From Singulisphaera sp. GP187 (GTDB lineage: Bacteria; Planctomycetota; Phycisphaerae; Phycisphaerales; SM1A02): a DNA stretch of 5,902 nt. Position 1 is the first letter of the stretch. Every line of letters begins with the position of its first letter. Position numbers and translations under genes: made by a program. The stretch is taken from contig CAMDEL010000104.1 of assembly GCA_945896765.1 (NCBI GenBank), positions 1 through 5,902 of the forward strand, in the 5' to 3' direction. The notes below the pieces were generated by a model, which saw nothing but the letters and a program-made list of their open reading frames with translations, did not search any database and was not told the origin of the DNA. This document shows, piece after piece, positions 1-5,242 of this stretch.

Positions 1-1023
1 CCACATCGCCAATGCAGCAAGCACGAATGCCCATCCGTGGACTGCGCGAAATGCAACGACATGAGACTTTGCAAGAAATCGTGACCATGCGGGAATCGCC
101 AACGGCATCACGAGTAATGGAATGACGGTTGTGGCGAGGATGCCTTCCAAATATGAAGTATGAAATTGATCGTTGAGCACAATGACTTGTGGCGGACCCA
201 TCATGAGATTTCCAAGTCCAAAGACGGACATCCACCACATGAAGCGTGCATAGAAACGATCTTCGCGCAAGAGTGCGAAAAGTCTTCGCGGATCGAGTCG
301 CGCTTCGCCTTGCTTTCGCCCATCTTGTTCTGCGCGTTGCAGTCGTCGTTGTCCGCGCAGTCGTACTTTTCTATAGATCGCATTTCCGACAAACCCTGCG
401 AGCGCGAGCACGGGATAGAGATATCGAAAACTCTCTGGGGCAATGTCCATCGCCTCGCCGATGATCAGCCCGGCAAGCGCAAGCACGACCGCTTGTACCA
501 TCGCCATTTTGCCTGCAATCAGCGTGCGATTTGCACGCGGATAATTATTGCGCCAGACGGCGGTTCGGACGGTGATGACTCCGGTCCACGCTGCGCGTGA
601 GATGAAGATCAACGCCGTCAATGCAAAGAGGCCGTATAAATTGAGCGGGATGAATGCAACCAAGACGACGCATGCACAAGTGACTACTTGCAATCTGCTG
701 ATGAACTGAACTTTCTTACGGCCGTGCGCGAGGCCTTCCCAAATAAAACTAGTCAGGTTTGCGACATTCGGCGCAGCGCTGACAGCAGCGACGGCGAAAT
801 CCAATTCGGCTGGTCCGATTCCTGGAGTGCCAGCAAACATTTTCTTGACAATGATCGCCATCGTTCCGCCTTCGAGCGCGCCAAGCATCAGTGGCAGCAG
901 AAACCACGAGAAAAGTTCGCGCGCATAATTCGCACGGAGCATTGGCGGCAGTGATCGCGGATGAAATCCAGCGACAAAGTCGTTCAGTTTTGTGAAGAAG
1001 AATCGAGTTCCAAAAATATGCAC
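1..1023 (-). CDS. Divergent MFS-type transporter, 3' end cut by the left window edge
   Basis: This frame stays open for 341 codons, from a GTG at 1023 to base 1. An in-frame TGA at 1035-1033 lies just upstream, so 1023 is the only upstream candidate start. An ATG at 942 would remove 27 residues; neither start has a clear Shine-Dalgarno sequence. The product is a polytopic membrane protein. Hydrophobic segments lie near residues 39-60, 74-94, 108-127, 130-150, 167-190, 199-217, 261-283, 292-312 and 322-341. A strongly basic loop at about 218-260 matches the central cytoplasmic loop of 12-helix MFS proteins. GLAHGRKK (97-104), between helices 2 and 3, resembles MFS motif A (GxLADRxGRK), and PAWSRFLAK (311-319) sits at the equivalent place in the second half. 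Acidic and glycine residues in helix 1 (GALEGGT) and a WRNNYPRANR segment (157-166) recall a planctomycete MFS subfamily. The substrate cannot be told. About three helices and the C-terminus are missing. It lies on the same strand as the upstream genes but is separated by a 339-nt gap, so it is probably transcribed independently. Confidence 0.85.
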   Translation of the reverse strand, partial: MHIFGTRFFFTKLNDFVAGFHPRSLPPMLRANYARELFSWFLLPLMLGALEGGTMAIIVKKMFAGTPGIGPAELDFAVAAVSAAPNVANLTSFIWEGLAHGRKKVQFISRLQVVTCACVVLVAFIPLNLYGLFALTALIFISRAAWTGVITVRTAVWRNNYPRANRTLIAGKMAMVQAVVLALAGLIIGEAMDIAPESFRYLYPVLALAGFVGNAIYRKVRLRGQRRLQRAEQDGRKQGEARLDPRRLFALLREDRFYARFMWWMSVFGLGNLMMGPPQVIVLNDQFHTSYLEGILATTVIPLLVMPLAIPAWSRFLAKSHVVAFRAVHGWAFVLAALAMW

Positions 1024-1030
1024 GGGAATA

Positions 1031-1072
1031 TTTGATCAAGAGCGAATTGCGTCGAAACAGTTTGACCAAGAG
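1031..1072. repeat. Pair of 12-bp direct repeats, 30 bp apart
   Basis: TTTGATCAAGAG at 1031-1042 recurs as TTTGACCAAGAG at 1061-1072, an 11 of 12 match with start-to-start spacing of exactly 30 bp (close to three DNA helix turns). The first copy contains the perfect palindrome TTGATCAA. The pair ends 8 bp upstream of the MFS start codon (GTG 1023). That position suits a regulator operator next to the promoter or start, but no regulator is visible in the window and chance cannot be excluded. Confidence 0.45.
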
Positions 1073-1185
1073 TAGGGAGAAAGAACTCCACGGGTGAGTT
1101 GGGTGCTACAGTATTCCTGCGACGTCCGGTCCCGCCGGCGGCGATTGGCTATATAAGCGCTCGAACCTTGCACGAACCCACGGGA

Positions 1186-1199
1186 TCGCAGATCTGCGA
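1186..1199. repeat. Perfect 14-bp palindrome
   Basis: TCGCAGATCTGCGA is fully self-complementary. It lies inside the inverted-repeat-bounded element, about 160 bp upstream of the MFS start. It could be a dimeric regulator site or part of the element's folding, but nothing in the window identifies a binding protein. Confidence 0.4.
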
Positions 1200-1252
1200 C
1201 GAAGATCAAGCCTCCGGCCTTGCGCCGAGTGGAAGATCGGGATCGACGGACT

Positions 1253-1279
1253 TCGAACCCACCTGCGAGTTGGGTTCGA
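1253..1279. repeat. Hairpin: 9-bp perfect stem, 9-nt loop
   Basis: TCGAACCCA (1253-1261) and TGGGTTCGA (1271-1279) pair perfectly around the loop CCTGCGAGT. It is the innermost of three nested inverted pairs in the intergenic element. Similar CGAACC motifs recur at 1163-1167 and 1173-1179. No T-run follows on either side, so it is not a standard intrinsic terminator. The TTCGAACC string is not followed by other tRNA parts. Confidence 0.5.
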
Positions 1280-1362
1280 GCTCACCGGCCAATTTGGGTC
1301 GCTGATCTTCGGATCTCGACCGCGAGCTCGCTCGAACTGCCCGGCGGGACCAGACTTCGCAT

Positions 1363-1884
1363 TCACACGACTGCGGTTCGAAGCATCTGCAAACTTTTTT
1401 CAAGAGAGTCTGGGACAACGCGTACTTCTCCAACGGTCGCCATAAAATTTGTATCGCCTCCCCAACGCGGAACAACATGCACATGCAAATGTTCTGGCAA
1501 TCCTGCGCCAGCGGCACGGCCTTGATTCAATCCGACATTCACGCCTTGCGGACGAAACGCGCGTTCGACCAGACCCACGGCGATATCTACAAGCGCCCAC
1601 AATTGAGCGCGTTGCTCGGCGGAATAGTCCATCAATGTCGGCCGCGGATAGCCAAGTGCAATCAGGACATGACCATTGGCGTATGGATATCGATTGAGCA
1701 TAATGAGTCCATGCGAATTTCGAAAAACAACATGATGCGCGAGATCATTGCTCGCATCTTCCCATGCGGCGCGCAGAAAGTTTGTTGGCGTCGAGACGCC
1801 TGAAGTGCGAAGGTCTGCTTCACGCGATTCGAGTTCGCGCAAATATGACATTCTCCACGGTGCCCATAGATTTTGATTCGCCAT
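1363..1884 (-). CDS. HIT-family nucleotide hydrolase/phosphorylase (Ap4A phosphorylase-like)
   Basis: A 173-residue cytoplasmic protein starting at ATG 1884 and ending at TGA 1365-1363. The start is set by MANQNLWAPWRMSYL, because NLWAPWRM is the usual N-terminus of this bacterial branch. Further family marks are LNRYPYANGHVLIA (63-76), GVNVGLNQGRAAGAG (114-128) and the histidine triad EHLHVHVVPRW (131-141). In HIT enzymes the middle histidine, here H134, is the nucleophile attacking the alpha phosphate of a nucleotide. WGGDTNFMATVG (141-152) closes the domain. The zinc-binding CxxC seen near residue 35-40 in many relatives is absent (NFLRAAWED instead), as in mycobacterial-type Ap4A phosphorylases. 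The likely substrate is a dinucleoside polyphosphate or adenylylated nucleotide, but exact activity is not deducible. The gene follows the ABC permease by 46 nt on the same strand and may be the last gene of that operon. Its start has no visible Shine-Dalgarno sequence. Confidence 0.93.
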   Translation of the reverse strand: MANQNLWAPWRMSYLRELESREADLRTSGVSTPTNFLRAAWEDASNDLAHHVVFRNSHGLIMLNRYPYANGHVLIALGYPRPTLMDYSAEQRAQLWALVDIAVGLVERAFRPQGVNVGLNQGRAAGAGLPEHLHVHVVPRWGGDTNFMATVGEVRVVPDSLEKSLQMLRTAVV

Positions 1885-1930
1885 GTTGTTCGATGTTAGA
1901 AGCGACTTGTCGAAAATGTGAAAGCGCTGG

Positions 1931-3319
1931 TCAACGCGCTCGCGCCCAGCGCAATAATTCCATTGGAGTCGGTGGTTTTCCTTGCATCAGCACGCCAATG
2001 CGGAAGACACGAGATGCGATCCAAACCAGCGCAATCGTTGAGAATCCATTGACTGCAAGCGCGAGACCGATTTGCCAGAAAGGGATTGGCTCCACCGCGC
2101 CAGTCGTGCGCAAGACCATCACAAATGGACCGATCGGCGGGACGAAACTGGTGATCGTTGCCAACCAACCCGTTGGATTTTCTGAGATTGGCAACCAAAG
2201 CAAGAGGGGAATCATCATCACGATCATTGCAGGTTGCACCAGTGATTGAGCTTCGCGAAGATCGCTGACTGCGCTGCCGACTGCGGCCATGATTGAGGCA
2301 ACCATAAAATATGCCAGCAAGAACCAAAGGAAAAAAAGAATCAGACTTGAAAGCGGAACGATGTCAAGCATCGTTAGGAATGCAAGGCCGGCAATTCCTG
2401 CAGCACCATATGTCGAAAGCATTAAGAGACTCACAAAACCTTGGCCGAGAATTTTGCCTGCGAGAAGTTCCAGCGGACTTGTTGCAGAAAGCAGAACTTC
2501 GATCACCTTGCTTGATTTTTCTTCGATTGTTGTTGTGAGCAACTGATTTGCGCTGGTGAATGCGGCAATCCACATGAGCATCATGAATCCACCAGGAATC
2601 ATGAAGCGTAACTCGAGATTTTCTTTCGCCTTGGTTCCTGTGCTTGTCAAGCGCGCCGTTTGCGCTTGAGGTTCGCGCACCAGAGCCATTGCTTTCGCGA
2701 GATCTGTTCCTGTTCGTTGCACGCGTGCAACGACTGTTGCTTGGCGCGCGATTCGCGCGAAGAGTGCAGTGGTCTTGGCGGGAGAATTGGAAGGAACCAG
2801 AAGTGAGACATCAGCATCAGCCGGAGGATCTGACTCAAGCAGCGTTGCGGGAACTTCGACGAGCGCAAGCAGTTCGCCACTTTGAACCTGATCGCGTATC
2901 CCCGCAAGATCGTCATCGATGGACATGCGCCGCACTGTGACTTCGACAGTGGTCGTGATGTCAGAGAGTGCGTCGAGTGCTGCAACATCGCCTCGTTGCG
3001 ACTTCGCCAATGCATCGCTGAGCGCGGCGGTGCTTGATCCAATACCCGTTTGGATTTTTGTTTGATAGCGAGCGAATGCAATTTCTATTGCTTGTGCAAC
3101 TGAGCCATCGGAGTCTGCGACCACAATCGTTCCCCGAACTGGAACTTGATCATTCGAGAGCAGAAAAGGCATCACGCCAATGACGACAAACATCACAAGC
3201 GGAAAGAGAATCGCGCCAAAGATAAATCCTTTTGTCAGCACCGTATGTCGAAACTCGCGAATCGCAATCGTCATAATTCGCGAAAAGCGAAATCCACCTG
3301 AGTTCTTTTTGTCAATCAC
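1931..3319 (-). CDS. ABC-2 type exporter permease, NatB-like
   Basis: A 462-residue membrane subunit of an ABC exporter. The start is GTG 3319, inside a 4-nt GTGA overlap with the ATPase stop, with GAGG six bases upstream. The short N-terminus includes an IAIREFRHTVLTKGF amphipathic stretch (18-32), typical of this family, then helix 1 (about 32-54). Residues about 56-235 form a large extracytoplasmic domain. A hydrophobic block follows with helices near 240-258, 289-315, 323-350, 362-377, 388-404 and 416-436. The cytoplasmic-side motif TTTIEEKSSKVIEVLLSA (262-279) is characteristic of COG1668/NatB and YhaP proteins and probably contacts the ATPase. It pairs with the ATP-binding protein encoded just upstream. 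Bacillus NatAB exports sodium, but this fold covers many substrates, so sodium export should not be assumed here. Length is usual for the family and the frame is intact. Confidence 0.92.
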   Translation of the reverse strand: MIDKKNSGGFRFSRIMTIAIREFRHTVLTKGFIFGAILFPLVMFVVIGVMPFLLSNDQVPVRGTIVVADSDGSVAQAIEIAFARYQTKIQTGIGSSTAALSDALAKSQRGDVAALDALSDITTTVEVTVRRMSIDDDLAGIRDQVQSGELLALVEVPATLLESDPPADADVSLLVPSNSPAKTTALFARIARQATVVARVQRTGTDLAKAMALVREPQAQTARLTSTGTKAKENLELRFMIPGGFMMLMWIAAFTSANQLLTTTIEEKSSKVIEVLLSATSPLELLAGKILGQGFVSLLMLSTYGAAGIAGLAFLTMLDIVPLSSLILFFLWFLLAYFMVASIMAAVGSAVSDLREAQSLVQPAMIVMMIPLLLWLPISENPTGWLATITSFVPPIGPFVMVLRTTGAVEPIPFWQIGLALAVNGFSTIALVWIASRVFRIGVLMQGKPPTPMELLRWARAR

Positions 3320-4293
3320 GCTGCACCTCGAACTGGTTGTCGTGCGTGACCGCCATGTTCTGTGACCAAGCGCACAAAGACATCGTCGAGTGAGACGCGG
3401 GCAATTTCGATTCGTCGGCAGGGAACTGCAGCGAGAGCAAGCGACATCACGGCGTGTGGGTCTGTTCTTTCATTCACGAGCAGTACCGCAGTCCGGCCAT
3501 CTTCCGCAGCTTTGACAGATTCGATCCCTGGGATTGCTTCAAGCGCGCTGCGAGCTGCATGAATTCCAGCGAGGGGTTCGATCTCGACTGCTCGTGGTGA
3601 GAATCGCTGCGTGACTTCTCGCGTTGTTGAATCGAGAATTTTTTCTCCGCGATTAATCAGCACGACGCGCTCGCACAACTGTTCAGCCTGCGCCATCTGA
3701 TGCGTCGAAAGAAAAATAGTGCGACCTTGACGATGCAAATCTTGAACGGTCGAAATGAGAATGCGTGCATTGACTGGGTCGAGACCCGAAAATGGTTCAT
3801 CAAGCACGATCAAATCTGGTTCGTGCAGTACTGCGCCAATAAACTGCACTTTCTGCTGCATGCCTTTGCTGAGTTCTTGGCAGCGAGATCGAAAAACACC
3901 AGGAAGTTCAATCCGTTCAAGCCAACTTTCGACACGAGAGGACAGCCCTTGTCTCGGCAGACCCTTCAGTCGTCCCAGATAAATCAGAAATTCTCCAACC
4001 CGCATCCTTCTATAGAGCCCGCGTTCTTCTGGCAGATATCCGATGCGATCTTTTGCATCAAGTGCATCTCCACCAAGCACGCGAAGTTCTCCGCTGTCTT
4101 GACGAATGAGCGACATGATCATTCGTATCGCCGTACTCTTTCCAGCACCATTGGGGCCGAGCAATCCAACGAGTGCGCCGCGCGCAACTTCAAGATCAAG
4201 TTCGCGTACAGCTTGAACTGATCCAAAGCGCTTGGCAACGCTTCGAAGAATTACAGCAGGTTCGTTCGTCGAATTCGTGATGATGGGATTCAC
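3316..4293 (-). CDS. ABC transporter ATP-binding protein, NatA/YhaQ class
   Basis: A 325-residue cytoplasmic ATPase that powers the adjacent ABC-2 permease. Visible motifs in order are Walker A GPNGAGKST (46-54), a Q-loop region reading GYLPEERGLY (85-94), the signature LSKGMQQ (141-147), Walker B LIVLDEP (161-167) with D-loop SGLDP (169-173), and the H-loop histidine in STHQM (196-200). The YLPEERGLY form, with Glu where many ABC proteins have Gln, is common in this NatA/YhaQ branch and is not a defect. Residues 230-325 form the C-terminal extension seen in such exporters, including RVSLDDVFVRLV (299-310). The start is GTG 4293, overlapping the upstream stop as GTGA, with the weak purine stretch AAAGAA directly before it. 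The stop likewise overlaps the permease start, so the two subunits are translationally coupled. Confidence 0.95.
   Translation of the reverse strand: MNPIITNSTNEPAVILRSVAKRFGSVQAVRELDLEVARGALVGLLGPNGAGKSTAIRMIMSLIRQDSGELRVLGGDALDAKDRIGYLPEERGLYRRMRVGEFLIYLGRLKGLPRQGLSSRVESWLERIELPGVFRSRCQELSKGMQQKVQFIGAVLHEPDLIVLDEPFSGLDPVNARILISTVQDLHRQGRTIFLSTHQMAQAEQLCERVVLINRGEKILDSTTREVTQRFSPRAVEIEPLAGIHAARSALEAIPGIESVKAAEDGRTAVLLVNERTDPHAVMSLALAAVPCRRIEIARVSLDDVFVRLVTEHGGHARQPVRGAA
3326..3329 (-). promoter_or_regulatory. Ribosome binding site for the ABC permease GTG start
   Basis: GAGG, within GAGGTG, lies six bases upstream of GTG 3319 on the minus strand, inside the end of the ATPase gene. It is the best Shine-Dalgarno match at any start in the window. 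It supports the GTG at 3319 as the true permease start and coupling through the 4-nt overlap. Confidence 0.65.
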
Positions 4294-5225
4294 TTCTTTG
4301 CAGGCTTGGCAGGCGTCGTCGGTGCAGTGGGTGTTGCAGGCGAAGTCGGTGTTGCAGGCGCAGGGTTCTTCGCTGCATTGACAAGTGCTTGGATTTCAGG
4401 GGGCAGGGCGAAAACTGCAGGATCGATTGGGCTGAACTCGACGGCGCTGATGTTCAGAATTTGCGTCTGCCCCATCATGGAATTGTCTTGGACTTTGGCA
4501 ATTGTTCGGCCAGAAAACGCTTCGAAATTCTTGTACGTCGTGGTCACTTCAATTTCACCCATCTGCGTATTTACTTTGGCTGATGAGCCAACCATGTGCC
4601 CTGATTCGATGCTGTAAAAACGTGTCGATTCGTCTGCGCCGCACTTCAATTTGACTTGATAGCAAGGAGCCCCCGCAAATGTTATTTTTCCTTCGACAGT
4701 CGGAGTATCGCATCCCATCGCTGGATTCAGTTCCACTGCGATGCTGGATTCGCGAAGGACACGCTGAAGCTCTTCGGGCGACATAATGCTCGCTCCGCGC
4801 ATTGGATCGATCGACCAACCGGTTGCTCCGTTGACGCCTTGACGAATTTTTCCAAAGCCTGGAATTTCTGTTTCGATGAGCAACATATTTGGATCGACAG
4901 ATTTGGTGACGATCGTTCCTTTGAGAGATTGTGCCGGCATTTCAACAGTTCCAGTTTGCGTTCTGGCTGTCTGCATGCGGATAAGGTCTACGCCGCCACT
5001 CGCTGCGTTGGCTTTGGCGAAAATCTCTTCTGCGTTTGGCAGTGTTCCTGATGCATCGAGCGTTCCTTTGCTCGGTGCTGGTGCTGCTGGCAACTTCAAA
5101 GATGGCACTGTCTTTTGATCTTGATTTGCTGACTGACCAAGCGCAACACTCGAGCATGCGATGAGTGCAACTGCTGTGAAGAGTGCTGGTGCGAATTGGA
5201 TTGGCGATGTTGCGTGCATTTTCAT
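4290..5225 (-). CDS. Secreted or lipid-anchored protein of a planctomycete-type family (LolA-like fold suspected)
   Basis: A 311-residue exported protein of unproven function. I chose ATG 5225 because it puts a signal peptide first: MKMH, then a hydrophobic run to about residue 30. An ATG at 5294 would add 23 basic residues and overlap the protease gene; ATG 5219 is also possible. Two processing routes fit: a lipobox LIAC (21-24) or signal peptidase I cleavage after ALG (28-30). A Pro/Ala linker follows (about 41-62), then one domain (about 64-285). Its landmarks are NAASGGVDLIRMQTARTQTGTVEMP (73-97, read in overlapping parts), LKGT, PGFGKIRQGVNGATGWSIDP (122-141), CYQVKLK (188-194), FYSIESGHMVGS (203-214) and MGEIEVTTTYKNF (222-234). 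These resemble beta-rich domains often annotated as outer-membrane lipoprotein-sorting-like, which bind lipids or peptides. The tail (about 286-311) is Pro/Ala/Thr/Lys low complexity. It starts 17 nt after the S41 stop, and its own stop overlaps the ATPase start. Confidence 0.85.
   Translation of the reverse strand: MKMHATSPIQFAPALFTAVALIACSSVALGQSANQDQKTVPSLKLPAAPAPSKGTLDASGTLPNAEEIFAKANAASGGVDLIRMQTARTQTGTVEMPAQSLKGTIVTKSVDPNMLLIETEIPGFGKIRQGVNGATGWSIDPMRGASIMSPEELQRVLRESSIAVELNPAMGCDTPTVEGKITFAGAPCYQVKLKCGADESTRFYSIESGHMVGSSAKVNTQMGEIEVTTTYKNFEAFSGRTIAKVQDNSMMGQTQILNISAVEFSPIDPAVFALPPEIQALVNAAKNPAPATPTSPATPTAPTTPAKPAKK
4309..4362 (-). repeat. 18-bp repeat units encoding a Pro/Ala/Thr hexapeptide tail
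   Basis: Within the C-terminal tail of the secreted protein, GGTGTTGCAGGCG occurs twice on the plus strand (4330-4342 and 4348-4360), with a period of 18 bp. The encoded peptide reads PATPTS, PATPTA, PTTPAK, so units of six residues decay toward the end. Such tails usually act as flexible or cell-wall-spanning linkers, and the repeat may vary in copy number between strains. Confidence 0.55.
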
Positions 5226-5242
5226 GGTGTTTGTTGGCTTTC

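Larger units (their letters stand above)
1118..1361. repeat. Inverted-repeat-bounded, GC-rich noncoding element (MITE-like or structured)
   Basis: The segment 1118-1138 and the reverse complement of 1341-1361 match at 19 of 21 positions, sharing the 11-bp core GGTCCCGCCGG. Together they bound about 244 bp. Inside is a second complementary pair, CGAAGATCA (1200-1208) with TGATCTTCG (1303-1311), and within that a 9-bp hairpin, TCGAACCCA (1253-1261) with TGGGTTCGA (1271-1279). The arms are nested, so a single strand could fold into one long branched stem. Hand counting gives roughly 60% G+C, above the neighbouring genes. The element ends one base before the HIT stop codon (TGA, 1365-1363). It lacks any transposase and shows no clean target duplication. 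It could be a non-autonomous mobile element, a folded RNA or a transcription-end structure; I cannot choose from one copy. Confidence 0.5.
1024..1362. other. 339-nt intergenic region without a credible gene
   Basis: This stretch separates the HIT gene from the MFS gene. Short open frames exist on both strands, but their translations look like no protein and are rich in Arg, Ser and Pro, as expected from GC-rich noncoding DNA. It holds the inverted-repeat-bounded element at 1118-1361 and the direct repeats at 1031-1072. Minus-strand transcription of the MFS gene must start here or read through. A TATATA (1155-1150) is a possible -10 element but has no convincing -35 partner, so no promoter is called. 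I see no hairpin followed by a T-run, hence no intrinsic terminator. Confidence 0.7.

Noticed and set aside
160..600. 146-codon open frame on the plus strand
   Set aside because: It lies antisense to the MFS gene, whose minus-strand translation has clear membrane helices and motifs. The plus-strand peptide has no recognisable family character.
749..1069. 106-codon minus-strand frame starting at TTG 1069
   Set aside because: It is shifted relative to the MFS frame and gives a Cys/Arg-rich peptide. The overlapping MFS frame has the hydrophobic pattern of a real protein throughout.
1245..1290. tRNA-like TTCGAACCC/GGGTTCGA strings
   Set aside because: They resemble a T-arm, but no acceptor stem, anticodon arm or properly paired T-stem can be built on either strand. 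They are arms of a simple hairpin.
1099..1366. Short open frames on both strands in the gap (68 to 86 codons)
   Set aside because: They overlap one another in several frames, as GC-rich noncoding DNA often does. They have no plausible ribosome binding site, and the peptides are low complexity.
1768..1780. Missing CxxC zinc motif in the HIT protein
   Set aside because: Ap4A phosphorylase-type relatives also lack it and the histidine triad is complete, so it is a subfamily trait rather than damage.
1896..2327. 143-codon minus-strand frame within the permease gene
   Set aside because: It is a frame shadow of the NatB-like permease, whose own frame holds the helices and the conserved EEKSSKVIEVLLS motif.
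4020..4045. Apparent loss of the Q-loop glutamine in the ABC ATPase
   Set aside because: The GYLPEERGLY form is normal for the NatA/YhaQ branch, so it is not evidence of an inactive ATPase.
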